A DNA stretch of 42,468 nucleotides from Paenibacillus sp. 32O-W. Lineage in GTDB: Bacteria > Bacillota > Bacilli > Paenibacillales > NBRC-103111. Under the pieces are notes generated by a model. That model ran no database searches, was not told the DNA's origin, and worked only from the letters and a program-made list of their open reading frames with translations. Location: positions 1 through 42,468 of the forward strand of contig NZ_VEGP01000049.1 in assembly GCF_007679495.1 (NCBI RefSeq), in the 5' to 3' direction. Below are positions 23,989 to 32,795 of this stretch, piece after piece. Numbering within the stretch: the first letter of the stretch is position 1; the number at the start of each line of letters is the position of its first letter. The position numbers and the translations under genes are program-made.

Positions 23989-25221
23989 ATGAACGAATAT
24001 TACAGCAATATCGGGTCGAAATTCGCCAGCTTTCCAATCCGCTTGGGTATTGTCCTCGCCGTTTTCATATGTTCGTTATTTTTCCTCCTGTTTCAGGGCG
24101 GCAAGCTGGCCTTTATGCTGTTTATCATCGTTTTTATTCTGACGGTCTATCTGATTATGGGCAGATGGAGCGGAATTAAGAAGACGACGGGAAGCCGTAC
24201 TCTGCTTATGGAACAAGACGGCAAGCTCGTGGCGGGGACTTCCGTTACCATTCATCTTCAAGTGCAAATACCCGGCTTCTGGCCGATTCCGTATGTGTTT
24301 ATTAAAGACCGGATTAGCCGCAAGAACGGCGGAGAGCAGCGGTTTGAAGCATCGCTGGTTCCGGATTGGGGCAGGAGGGGAGTTGTGGAGTACAGGACAG
24401 CGCCTCTTCGCCGCGGGGTTTATCAATTTGGAATGACGGAGTGCTCTACCGAGGATATTTTTGGAATCTTCCAGCATACGGGAGTCATTCATCTTCCTTA
24501 CAGCTTCAAAGTCTATCCGAAAATAGTCGCGATCAAGGAATGGAGCCAGCTCCACTTCATGTTCAGAGGCAATCATTTTCATTCCATGACGACCCGGGCG
24601 GTCCGGGAAACGACACAGATCAACGGTGTCCGGGAGTATAACTACGGAGACCGGTTATCCCGTATTCACTGGAATGCGACAGCCAAGACAGGGACGCTCA
24701 AATCGAAGGAGTTTGAGAAGGAATCTCTTCCGAAGACGATCATAATTTTGGATTGTCATCCCGATCATTATTCCTCCTCCGATCAGTTTGAGCTGGCTGT
24801 GTCGGTAGCCGCTTCGTTATTGGATTATGCCTCCAGGAACGGACTATTGGCTGGTCTATTGACTCATCAGTACATTCCGCCGGGACATTCGTCCGCAGGG
24901 CATAATCCGATGCTCGATCATTTGGTTGAAGTGGAGGCCAATGCTCCCCGTTCCCTTCAGCAGGTCATTCACGAACATTCCATCCACTTGCCGGCAGGGA
25001 CATTCGCCTTGGTCATTTCGCCCTTGCAGGGAGAACCGATGGCTCAAAGTCTTGGCTGGATGAAGCTCCGTCAGTTGAATCCGTGTCATCTTTGTATTAG
25101 TGGAGAAGGCCGGGGAACCGGAGATAACTGGATGAAGCTTCTGAAGGCAAAAGGTATATTGGGTTATTCGGTTCATACCCTGCAGGAGCTTCCCTATGTG
25201 TTAGGGGGAAATGTGCGATGA
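23989..25221 (+). CDS. DUF58 domain protein (YeaD-like)
   Basis: This 410-residue protein has two closely spaced membrane helices at about residues 19-57, followed by a large domain. The DUF58 signature is REYNYGDRLSRIHWNATAKT near residue 215, and a von Willebrand A-like region (TIIILDC) follows. DUF58 proteins work with MoxR ATPases and membrane transglutaminase-like proteins, but their biochemical task is unresolved. It starts 4 bases after the MoxR stop. Its stop overlaps the next gene by 4 bases (ATGA), so all three are translationally coupled. Confidence 0.92.
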   Translation: MNEYYSNIGSKFASFPIRLGIVLAVFICSLFFLLFQGGKLAFMLFIIVFILTVYLIMGRWSGIKKTTGSRTLLMEQDGKLVAGTSVTIHLQVQIPGFWPIPYVFIKDRISRKNGGEQRFEASLVPDWGRRGVVEYRTAPLRRGVYQFGMTECSTEDIFGIFQHTGVIHLPYSFKVYPKIVAIKEWSQLHFMFRGNHFHSMTTRAVRETTQINGVREYNYGDRLSRIHWNATAKTGTLKSKEFEKESLPKTIIILDCHPDHYSSSDQFELAVSVAASLLDYASRNGLLAGLLTHQYIPPGHSSAGHNPMLDHLVEVEANAPRSLQQVIHEHSIHLPAGTFALVISPLQGEPMAQSLGWMKLRQLNPCHLCISGEGRGTGDNWMKLLKAKGILGYSVHTLQELPYVLGGNVR

Positions 25222-27446
25222 GACAGGGACAAAATCGGTTCATCACACTTCTGCTGAACGATTGGGCGCATAGACTGACTGTGTTTCTGTCCGGGATTTT
25301 CCTGCTGCAATTCGTCATCTGGCTGGCTCAGGAGGAATATGTATGGCTTCCGGAGACGGTACTCTATATTAAGACCACACTTGTCATTGTCGGTGTGCTG
25401 GAAATCCTTCTATACAGGGCGGGCGGCTACCGTTTTTGGCTGCAGGCGGCTGCGGTAGCTATCTATACCTATGTCGCTGTCGATTATACCCCTGCAGCTA
25501 TCAGGGAGTCTTCCTTTCAGGAACAGCTGTGGGATTTTCTCGGCCACCCCCATCCTTTTATCTGGTTCACCTTAGGCACCTGGATTATATATATTACAAC
25601 GATATACTGGGTTCAGGTACGGTGGCGGATCTATTTGTTAATGTTTATAAGCATCATGGCGATGGCCGTCCGCGATTCGTTTAGCCAAATCTATTTATGG
25701 AAACAAGTAGCGGTAGTTATAGCGTGCGGCCTGTGCTTATTGATTATCCGTCATTTTATTGAACTAAGGCGGAGGAACCCGATTGGCTGGGCTTACCTGG
25801 CGGATTATCCGGCCACCGTCGGAATTCCGATTGTGCTGCTGCTGGTGTTCACTATCGTCCCGGGAGTGTTCGCGCCCAACGTCAGCAATATTCTGACGGA
25901 TCCTTACACACTGTGGAAAAATTGGAAAGGCGAGCAGGTTTCCTTCAATGGTAAAGGCTTCAGCTCAATCTTGAACGACCTGGATGCCTCCTCCGGATAT
26001 GGCCGGAACGACGATCAATTGGGAGGCGGCTTTAATTTCGATTACAGCCCGGTCATGACCGTGGAAACGACTCATCGAAGCTACTGGCGAGGGGAAGTTC
26101 GTTCCGTATATACCGGAAGCGGCTGGGAACAGAGCGCTGCGGAGAAGCTCGGGCCGTCCTCCGAGGTTCGTCCCTCCCGGACGCTGCGAAGCTACCCGCG
26201 ATTCAAGGATTCCTTGACTGAAACGGTGGAAGTGAGGCAGACCGTCACGATGCTTAGAGAGGATACCTATCCGGTTCTGTTCGGGGCATATGCCATACAG
26301 CAGGCGGATGAAGTGATGGCCGAGCCGGGCTTTGAGCGGCTGCTATGGATGGAACGATCCTCCGAGCTTCGTTGGACAGAGAGGCCCTCGCGGCCTTATC
26401 CCACGACTTATACTCTTGTATCCCAAGTCCCAATTGTCCGGGAGGGAGAGCTTCGCAATGCGCACCGGCCGGTGAACCCCGGAGAGATGGCGGAATACTT
26501 GCAGCTTCCGGATTCCGTGCCGGACCGTGTCCGCGGACTGGCCCAGGAGATCACGAAAGACGAAGCAACGGCTTATGACCAGGTTAAAGCTATTGAGCGT
26601 TACCTGCAGACGAATTTCAAATATACGAACAATCCCAACTCTAACGGTTCGGATTCGATGGATTTCGTCGATCGGTTTTTATTTGAAATACAGGAAGGCT
26701 ACTGTGATTATTTCTCGTCTGCGATGGTGGTCATGACCCGCTCAATAGGGATGCCTGCCCGTTGGGTGAAAGGTTTTGCGCCGGGGAGTCTTTCCTTTGA
26801 CGAAAATATTGGCTTGAATCCATACGAAGAGATGGATCCGAATGGAGCCGGCTTATACACGGTTCGCAACTCAGACGCGCATTCGTGGGTGGAGGTTTAT
26901 TTTGAAGGCTATGGCTGGATTCCATTCGAGCCGACTGCCGGTTTCGCCCTGCCCGTTCTTGCGCAGCCCTCCGGCGAAGACAATCCTCAGCCCGAACTTG
27001 ACGAGGCTCCGGAATCGTTGCCCGAATCAGAGGATGTACCAGCTGACGAGCCGTTCGGCAACCGCGGGACGCAGGTGCTGATTGGATGGATAGCGGCCGC
27101 CGGTCTCCTGCTTGCAGCCGCAGCCGTCGGAATGACCCGCTGGGGAAGGACCCGAATCCGGCGGATCGTATTCAGGGAACTGCCCGCATCGGGCTTGCGG
27201 CAGCAGATTATCGTTGAATACAATCGGTTTATCCGGCATGCCAAGCGCAAGGGACGGCGCGCACATGATTATGAAACGGCGCGGGAGACGATTCAGCGTT
27301 GGGCGAATCAGCAGGTGTGGGCATCCGGTGATATGCTGAAGCTGTTGGGGTTGTTCGAGAAGGCCAAATACAGCGGGTCGCCGATTACCCGGGAGGAGTA
27401 CGAACAAACCGTTGCACTCGTCAAGAAATTAAAGGAAATCGTTTAA
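25218..27446 (+). CDS. Transglutaminase-like membrane protein (YebA/TgpA family)
   Basis: This 742-residue protein has about six N-terminal membrane helices (to about residue 220) and an extracytoplasmic transglutaminase-like domain. A final helix lies near 620-640, followed by a short cytoplasmic DUF4129-type tail ending in EEYEQTVALVKKL. The catalytic Cys496 lies in GYCDYFSSAMV and His555 in SDAHSWVEVY. The expected Asp of the triad is Glu571 in GWIPFEPT, a variant that is common in Firmicute members. The substrate is unknown; envelope protein cross-linking or proteolysis is proposed for the family. The stop codon TAA coincides with the left edge of the tnpB element, so the operon's own terminator may now lie beyond it. 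Confidence 0.9.
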   Translation: MRQGQNRFITLLLNDWAHRLTVFLSGIFLLQFVIWLAQEEYVWLPETVLYIKTTLVIVGVLEILLYRAGGYRFWLQAAAVAIYTYVAVDYTPAAIRESSFQEQLWDFLGHPHPFIWFTLGTWIIYITTIYWVQVRWRIYLLMFISIMAMAVRDSFSQIYLWKQVAVVIACGLCLLIIRHFIELRRRNPIGWAYLADYPATVGIPIVLLLVFTIVPGVFAPNVSNILTDPYTLWKNWKGEQVSFNGKGFSSILNDLDASSGYGRNDDQLGGGFNFDYSPVMTVETTHRSYWRGEVRSVYTGSGWEQSAAEKLGPSSEVRPSRTLRSYPRFKDSLTETVEVRQTVTMLREDTYPVLFGAYAIQQADEVMAEPGFERLLWMERSSELRWTERPSRPYPTTYTLVSQVPIVREGELRNAHRPVNPGEMAEYLQLPDSVPDRVRGLAQEITKDEATAYDQVKAIERYLQTNFKYTNNPNSNGSDSMDFVDRFLFEIQEGYCDYFSSAMVVMTRSIGMPARWVKGFAPGSLSFDENIGLNPYEEMDPNGAGLYTVRNSDAHSWVEVYFEGYGWIPFEPTAGFALPVLAQPSGEDNPQPELDEAPESLPESEDVPADEPFGNRGTQVLIGWIAAAGLLLAAAAVGMTRWGRTRIRRIVFRELPASGLRQQIIVEYNRFIRHAKRKGRRAHDYETARETIQRWANQQVWASGDMLKLLGLFEKAKYSGSPITREEYEQTVALVKKLKEIV

Positions 27447-28847
27447 CCTTCCTCCGAAAGAAGTCTCCCACTTCTAAACGTGAAGGTGCGTCAGCCCCAG
27501 TGAAAGTGGGAGATGAATATCGGTTAGGCGTAGCCTAAAGTTGTCTATTCATCTGGAATATATTACAATAAAATTAGAACATATATTCTGTTTAGAAATG
27601 AGGTGATTCGATATGGCAAACAAAGCCTATAAGTTCCGTCTGTATCCCACGCAAGAACAAGAGAAACTCCTTGCCAAAACCTTCGGTTGTGTTCGTTTCG
27701 TCTACAACAAAATGTTAGCTGAACGGCGTGATACATATGAACAATTCAAGGGTGACAAAGAAGCGCTAAAGAAACAAAAGTTTCCTACTCCTGCCAAGTA
27801 TAAGGAGGAGTTTGCATGGCTCAAAGAAGTAGATAGTCTCGCATTGGCGAACGCCCAACTGAATTTGCAGAAGGCATACAAAAACTTCTTCTCTGGTCGT
27901 GCTGAATGTCCGAAGTTCAAAAACCGTAAGGCAGGACAATCCTACACAACCAATGTGGTAAACGGAAACATTATGCTTTTGGATGGCTATATCCAATTGC
28001 CGAAACTGAAACTTGTGAAAATGAAGAAACATCGGGAAATTCCGTCGCTTCATAGGATCAAGTCTTGTACGGTTTCTCGAACAAAAACAGGAAAATACTA
28101 TGTTTCTATTCTCACTGAATACGAACATCAACCTGTACAAAAAGAAGTGCAGACGAGCGTTGGCTTAGATTTTTCCATGAATGGCTTATTTGTCGATAGT
28201 GAAGAAGGTGAGACAGCCAATTACCCTCGTTTCTATCGCCAAGCCTTGGAAAAATTAGCGAAGGAACAGCGTATTTTATCACGAAGAAAGAAAGGCTCTA
28301 GTCGTTGGCACAAACAACGTCTGAAAGTAGCGAAGCTACATGAAAAAATAGCGAACCAACGAAAGGACTTTCTACATAAGGAATCGCACAAATTAGTGAA
28401 ACTGTATGACTGCGTGGTTATCGAAGACCTCAACATGAAAGGAATGTCACAAGCACTCCATTTCGGGAAAAGCGTTGCTGATCATGCCTGGGGCAAGTTC
28501 ACAACATTTCTCCAATACAAGTTAGAAGAGAAAGGGAAAAAGCTTATCAAAATAGATAAATGGTTTCCATCATCCAAAACTTGCTCATGTTGTGGTCAAG
28601 TAAAAGAGTCTCTATCTCTTTCTGAGCGTAAATTCCACTGTGATTGTGGTTTTGTGGCAGACAGAGATTGGAACGCTTCTATCAACATCAAACGTGAAGG
28701 ATTACGCTTATTAGCGTTGGTATAGCAAAAAGAACTCTTGGAACGAGAGGGATAGCTCGGTCAGTTTTCGTTGGCTACTAAAAGCAACGATAAGTCGAGA
28801 AGCCTCCACTTCAAAAACCGTAAGGTTTTAAGTGGTGGGTAGTTCAC
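27447..28847 (+). mobile_element. IS605/IS1341-type element carrying only tnpB
   Basis: This AT-rich insert has the typical ends of the IS200/IS605 group. A subterminal left hairpin has arms TCTCCCACTT (27464-27473) and AAGTGGGAGA (27504-27513). A right hairpin has arms CCTCCACTT (28803-28811) and AAGTGGTGG (28830-28838) around AAAACCGTAAGGTTTT, and the right end reads GTAGTTCAC. No terminal inverted repeats or target duplication are seen, as expected. No Y1 transposase (tnpA) is present. The exact ends are inferred: TTTAA at 27442-27446 may be the target-adjacent motif. Confidence 0.75.
27613..28725 (+). CDS. tnpB: TnpB RNA-guided nuclease of an IS605-type element
   Basis: This 370-residue TnpB appears intact. 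The N-terminal helix-turn-helix region starts with KAYKFRLYPTQEQEKLLAKT. The RuvC-like catalytic residues are Asp186 in SVGLDFSMNG, Glu271 in VVIEDLNM and the acidic pair Asp350/Asp352 in VADRDWNASINI. A zinc-ribbon CSCC...CDC (Cys324, Cys327, Cys343, Cys345) lies between the last two. TnpB proteins bind an omega RNA made from the element's right end and cut DNA matching the downstream guide beside a target-adjacent motif. GAGGTG precedes the ATG at good spacing. Codon use is visibly AT-richer than neighbours, consistent with transfer. Confidence 0.93.
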   Translation: MANKAYKFRLYPTQEQEKLLAKTFGCVRFVYNKMLAERRDTYEQFKGDKEALKKQKFPTPAKYKEEFAWLKEVDSLALANAQLNLQKAYKNFFSGRAECPKFKNRKAGQSYTTNVVNGNIMLLDGYIQLPKLKLVKMKKHREIPSLHRIKSCTVSRTKTGKYYVSILTEYEHQPVQKEVQTSVGLDFSMNGLFVDSEEGETANYPRFYRQALEKLAKEQRILSRRKKGSSRWHKQRLKVAKLHEKIANQRKDFLHKESHKLVKLYDCVVIEDLNMKGMSQALHFGKSVADHAWGKFTTFLQYKLEEKGKKLIKIDKWFPSSKTCSCCGQVKESLSLSERKFHCDCGFVADRDWNASINIKREGLRLLALV

Positions 28848-28863
28848 TTCATCCGAATAGGTC
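28700..28863 (+). ncRNA. Predicted omega RNA (reRNA) of the TnpB element with its guide
   Basis: In this family the guide RNA comes from the 3' end of tnpB through the right end, with the guide just outside. The hairpin at 28803-28838 and the terminal GTAGTTCAC fit. The guide would start near 28848 (TTCATCCGAATAGGTC). The 5' boundary is a guess. Confidence 0.45.
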
Positions 28864-28875
28864 CAGGTACTTATT

Positions 28876-28927
28876 GGAGCAATCCAAAGGGGATAATGAT
28901 TACACAATTCCCGGGATTGCTCCTTTT
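28876..28927 (+). terminator. Terminator-like hairpin right of the tnpB element
   Basis: The stem GGAGCAATCC/GGATTGCTCC has a ~28-base loop and is followed by TTTT. It may be the original terminator of the moxR-DUF58-transglutaminase operon, displaced by the insertion. Confidence 0.5.
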
Positions 28928-29078
28928 CCGGGTCGCCGGATAATATAATCCAATTTGGAGATGATGATGGGTTAGAGTAACAAATATTCCGACCCATATG
29001 CAAAAAAAATCTTCGGAAGAAAAAGGTTTTAGTATACAATAATATACTGTAGGAAAAGTCATTAAAGGGGGAAACCGT

Positions 29079-29963
29079 ATGAATCATCCGGAAGAGTCTA
29101 TAGAGTCACATGCCCGGCTGACAGCCATTAAACTTGTCAAGCGAGCGTTTTTCATCTTGCTTGGGGCCGGTTTTGTGTCGGTCGGGCTGGAAATGTTCCT
29201 GGTACCAAACAAGATTATTGATGGGGGCATTACTGGCATATCGATCATTACTTCACATCTCACCAATTTGCCTGTAGGGATTTTTCTCCTGCTGTTCAAT
29301 CTCCCGTTTTTGTACATAGGGTATAAAAAAATAGGAAAAACGTTTGCCATCTCCACTTTGTTTGCGGTTATTCTCATGTCGGTGGGAACCTTCCTGCTGC
29401 ACAATTCCGATCCGTTCACGGACGATCCGCTGCTCGCTTCCGTATTCGGGGGCATTATTGTGGGCGTGGGTGTAGGAATGGTCATCCGGGCTGGAGGATC
29501 GTTGGACGGGACGGAAATTATTGCTATTTTGTTCAATGAGAAAAGCCCGTTCTCCGTAGGCGAAATTGTTATGTTCTTCAATATTTTCATTCTGGGCAGT
29601 GCGGGCTTCGTATTTGGCTGGAATCAGGCGATGTATTCTTTGATTGCTTATTTTATTGCTTTCAAAATGATCGATATCGTCATCGAAGGCTTCGATGAAT
29701 CGAAGGCGGTATGGATCATCAGCGACAAATACGAGCAAATCGGCAAGGCACTGCTGAACCGTTTGGGCCGCGGAGTTACCTATCTGAACGGAGAAGGCGG
29801 CTTCAGCGGTGAGGATAAGAAAGTCGTCTTCTGCATCATCACCCGACTGGAAGAAGCAAAATTAAAATCGATTGTCGAGGAGTGGGATTCCAACGCTTTC
29901 TTAGCGATTGGCAACATTCACGATGTTCAGGGCGGGCAGTTCAAGAAGAAAGACATCCATTAA
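29079..29963 (+). CDS. YitT-family membrane protein (DUF161/DUF2179)
   Basis: This 294-residue protein has five to six membrane helices (about residues 20-205) and a soluble C-terminal DUF2179 domain of about 80 residues (AVWIISDKYEQIGKAL, GRGVTYLNGEGGFSG). Typical YitT motifs are PNKIIDGGITGISII and GMVIRAGGSLDGTEIIA. Members are widespread in Firmicutes and their transport or signalling role is unknown. AAGGGGG precedes the ATG at good spacing. The gene is monocistronic, converging on a hydrolase gene with 50 bases between stops. Confidence 0.92.
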   Translation: MNHPEESIESHARLTAIKLVKRAFFILLGAGFVSVGLEMFLVPNKIIDGGITGISIITSHLTNLPVGIFLLLFNLPFLYIGYKKIGKTFAISTLFAVILMSVGTFLLHNSDPFTDDPLLASVFGGIIVGVGVGMVIRAGGSLDGTEIIAILFNEKSPFSVGEIVMFFNIFILGSAGFVFGWNQAMYSLIAYFIAFKMIDIVIEGFDESKAVWIISDKYEQIGKALLNRLGRGVTYLNGEGGFSGEDKKVVFCIITRLEEAKLKSIVEEWDSNAFLAIGNIHDVQGGQFKKKDIH

Positions 29964-30012
29964 GGGCGGCGGCCTATTTCGCCGTTATCCGCCCGGACCG
30001 GCTCTATTCGTA

Positions 30013-30876
30013 TTAATGAGGAAAATGTTCAAAATCGGGGGCGGGGATTTCCGCATCCATCCATACCGGCTTGCGATCCAAGTCGTCGGATGCGGCCTTT
30101 TCCCTATTTTTTAAATCCTCAATCCAGTAACGGATTAGATCATTCATCGCCACGGGGGCTTTCGTCGGAATTTGGTGTCGGACCCCTTTAACAAAGAATA
30201 ACCGTGAATTAGGCAGCTTATGATGAAGCATTGAAGCATAGCGGAAGAAGCTTTTATCCTTGGTTCCATAAATCAACAGGACAGGGGCGTAAATCGTCTG
30301 CAGCCACTCGGTGCAATTGTACTTCAGACTGTATCGGTAGTAATTCATCCAGTCCTGAACAGAGCCTTCGCGCGCGGTTCTGGATAAATTGCGAAAAGTA
30401 AGCAGACTGTCCGAATTGCCGGCACATACCGAGGCATTCATGACCGGTTTGGCCTTGAACCGGGTTAGCCATTGCCCTAACCGGATTTTGCTGCGGAGCT
30501 TCCAATCGCTTACCTCGGACATGGCGCTGATCAGAATTCCGCCCATAATTCTTTCCGGATAAGTCAGCATGGCCTCCAATACGATGGAGCCTCCGGTAGA
30601 ATACCCGCATAGGTAGGCTTTTTTTATTTTAAGCTCATCCATCAGCTGCTTAATATCTTCCACGATCAGAGTATAATCGAGCGGTACTCGCGACGGCTCG
30701 CTTTTTCCATGGCCGCGGATGTCGAAGGTGACGACCTGATAATCGTTGGATAAATCCGCTTTCTGATAATTAAAGTTGGCGCTCGTCAGAAGAGGAGGAT
30801 GGATGAAGAGGATAGGATCTCCCTTCCCGGAAACATGAAAGTGCATCTTGTTCCCGTTGATTGTTCGGATCGGCAC
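30013..30876 (-). CDS. Alpha/beta hydrolase
   Basis: This 287-residue cytosolic alpha/beta hydrolase shows the oxyanion region ILFIHPPLLTS, the strand VVTFDIRGHGKSE, the nucleophile elbow CGYSTGG (catalytic Ser), the acid in YGTKDKSF and His in VRHQIPT, so the triad is complete. It resembles the esterase/lipase-like members of the family without diagnostic substrate motifs. The start is GTG at 30876, with AAGGAG 10 bases upstream. It stands alone, divergent from yqeG. Confidence 0.9.
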   Translation of the reverse strand: MPIRTINGNKMHFHVSGKGDPILFIHPPLLTSANFNYQKADLSNDYQVVTFDIRGHGKSEPSRVPLDYTLIVEDIKQLMDELKIKKAYLCGYSTGGSIVLEAMLTYPERIMGGILISAMSEVSDWKLRSKIRLGQWLTRFKAKPVMNASVCAGNSDSLLTFRNLSRTAREGSVQDWMNYYRYSLKYNCTEWLQTIYAPVLLIYGTKDKSFFRYASMLHHKLPNSRLFFVKGVRHQIPTKAPVAMNDLIRYWIEDLKNREKAASDDLDRKPVWMDAEIPAPDFEHFPH

Positions 30877-30949
30877 AACTATTCAGCTCCTTGCATTTCA
30901 GATTAATATTAAAATGCCCAATCCCGGCTTAGTTCCTCTAAAGTCTTTT

Positions 30950-30977
30950 TTGCAAAAAAGCCGAATTATGGTATAGT
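30950..30977 (+). promoter_or_regulatory. SigA promoter for the yqeG-yqeH-aroE operon
   Basis: TTGCAA (30950-30955) and TATAGT (30972-30977) are 16 bases apart and 29 bases before the yqeG start. Confidence 0.65.
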
Positions 30978-31006
30978 TTTTTGTATCGATAAGGGAAAAA
31001 ACTGGG

Positions 31007-31510
31007 GTGAACCGGTTGTTAAACAAATTAATTCCCAGGCGCCAGGTGAATTCTATCTATGACCTTGCCCTGGATGAACTGTGGAACGAAGGAATACGCG
31101 GCATTATTACGGATTTGGATAATACGCTGGTCGGAGCCAGAGTTCCTCTAGCCACTCCCGAGCTGGTCAAGTGGCTGGACCACTTGCAATCCCTCGGGTT
31201 TAAAGTCGTCATCGTATCCAATAATAACGAAACGAGAGTATCTACATTCGCCAAGCCGCTGAATGTCCCCTATATCCATAACGCCCGCAAGCCATCGGTC
31301 CAATCGTTCAGCAAGGCGATGGAATGGATGGGGCTTAAGCCGGAGCAAATAGCTGTTCTGGGGGATCAGATGCTTACGGATGTGCTGGGCGGCAACCGGA
31401 TGGGGCTGTACACGATTCTGGTTCAGCCTATCTCATTGGTCGATGAAGGGTTTTTTACCCGCATTAACCGAAGACTGGAGAAGGCGGCCAGAGCTTTAAT
31501 GAAAAAATAA
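31007..31510 (+). CDS. yqeG: YqeG-family HAD IIIA-type phosphatase
   Basis: This 167-residue HAD-superfamily protein has the nucleophile motif IITDLDNTLVG, motif II VVIVSNN and motif III/IV VLGDQMLTDVLGGN. YqeG is conserved in Firmicutes beside yqeH; its substrate is unknown, and a phosphatase role near nucleotide or ribosome metabolism is inferred. The start is GTG 31007 with AAGGG upstream. A TTG at 31016, with GGGGTG in front, is an equally plausible start and would give MLNKLIPRR. It leads the yqe operon. Confidence 0.9.
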   Translation: MNRLLNKLIPRRQVNSIYDLALDELWNEGIRGIITDLDNTLVGARVPLATPELVKWLDHLQSLGFKVVIVSNNNETRVSTFAKPLNVPYIHNARKPSVQSFSKAMEWMGLKPEQIAVLGDQMLTDVLGGNRMGLYTILVQPISLVDEGFFTRINRRLEKAARALMKK

Positions 31511-31658
31511 AGCTGCTTGATTGAAATGCTTTAATATAAGTAATTTGGATCGATCATCAGGTGCTGAATATTTCTTGGCGATGGAAATCCAAACCTGGCA
31601 ACGTAAATCAAATGTAAAGAACTTTGACTATACACGACACTACATTCAGGAGGAACCT

Positions 31659-32771
31659 ATGGAAGAAGATTTGCTGCAATGCGAAGGCTGCGGGATAGAG
31701 CTTCAGACAGATGACCCGTCCAGGTTGGGATATGTCCCCGAGCAGGCCTTATTGAAGGTGCCGGTTATTTGCCAGCGCTGCTATCGCATTAAGCACTATA
31801 ATGAAATATCATCCGTCACTCCGAATCAGGATGATTTCCTGAAGATGCTTTCCCATGTTGGAGAGACGAACAGCCTTGTGATCCACATCGTTGATTTGTT
31901 TGATTTTGAGGGAAGCCTGATCAGCGGGCTCCAGCGTTTTGTCGGAAATAATCCCATACTGCTTGTGGTCAATAAAATGGACTTGCTTCCGAAGGTGACG
32001 AATTGGAACCGGATTTTGAACTGGATTCGCAAGCAGGCGAAGGAGAGCGGATTGAAGGTCGTCGACGTCGTTCTTTGCAGCGCCAAGAAAAATATCGGAT
32101 TCGACCGGCTGCTGGAGAAGCTGGGAGAGTACCGTAAAGGGCGCGATGTTTATGTAGTGGGGGCGACGAATGCGGGGAAATCGACGCTCATTAACCGTCT
32201 CATCCGGGATTACAGCGATCTGGAATCGGAGTTGACCACCTCGCAGTATCCGGGGACGACTCTTGATCTGGTCCGCATCCCTCTGGATGACGGGAAGTCG
32301 ATCATCGATACCCCGGGAATCGTCTACAGTTATAGGCTTACGGAAGTGGTGCCCAAGCCGGTTCTGCCGGTCCTGCTGCCGGATAAGACCATTAAACCGG
32401 CCGTTTACCAATTGAACGAGAAGCAGACATTGTTTATCGGCGGCTTTGCCCGCTTCGATTTTGCCAAAGGTCCGCGCCAGTCCTTTACCTGCTTCTTTTC
32501 GAACTCGCTGCCGGTTCATCGGACGAAGCTGGAGCGGGCGGATGAGCTGTATAATAATCATAGAGGAGAGCTTCTGAAGCCTCCGACCAAGGAACAACTG
32601 GAGCAGATCCCGCCTCTGGCCAAGCACCCGGTTTCCATCCGCAAGGGCCAGCAATCCGACGTTCTGATTTCCGGTTTGGGATGGATCAAGATCAACAGCC
32701 CGGAAGGTGCGGAACTGGTCATTCACGCTCCCAAGGGCGTTAAAATTGCGGTACGAGACAGTTTAATATAG
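31659..32771 (+). CDS. yqeH: Ribosome biogenesis GTPase YqeH
   Basis: This 370-residue circularly permuted GTPase acts in small-subunit assembly. An N-terminal zinc finger has CEGCG and CQRCYR. The G motifs come in permuted order: G4 VNKMDLLPK, G5 CSAKKNIG, G1 GATNAGKSTL, then the G2 region and G3 DTPG. ATG 31659 lies 5 bases after AGGAGG. The frame is open to 31521, but the upstream residues are not family-like and start before the ribosome site. It is followed by aroE after 24 bases, in the same order as B. subtilis. Confidence 0.95.
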   Translation: MEEDLLQCEGCGIELQTDDPSRLGYVPEQALLKVPVICQRCYRIKHYNEISSVTPNQDDFLKMLSHVGETNSLVIHIVDLFDFEGSLISGLQRFVGNNPILLVVNKMDLLPKVTNWNRILNWIRKQAKESGLKVVDVVLCSAKKNIGFDRLLEKLGEYRKGRDVYVVGATNAGKSTLINRLIRDYSDLESELTTSQYPGTTLDLVRIPLDDGKSIIDTPGIVYSYRLTEVVPKPVLPVLLPDKTIKPAVYQLNEKQTLFIGGFARFDFAKGPRQSFTCFFSNSLPVHRTKLERADELYNNHRGELLKPPTKEQLEQIPPLAKHPVSIRKGQQSDVLISGLGWIKINSPEGAELVIHAPKGVKIAVRDSLI

Positions 32772-32795
32772 AACATAATGGGAGGAGAAATCTTC

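Noticed and set aside
31809-32726. Reverse open frame of 305 codons opposite yqeH
   Set aside because: It lies wholly within yqeH, which has complete GTPase motifs. The reverse translation shows no domain.
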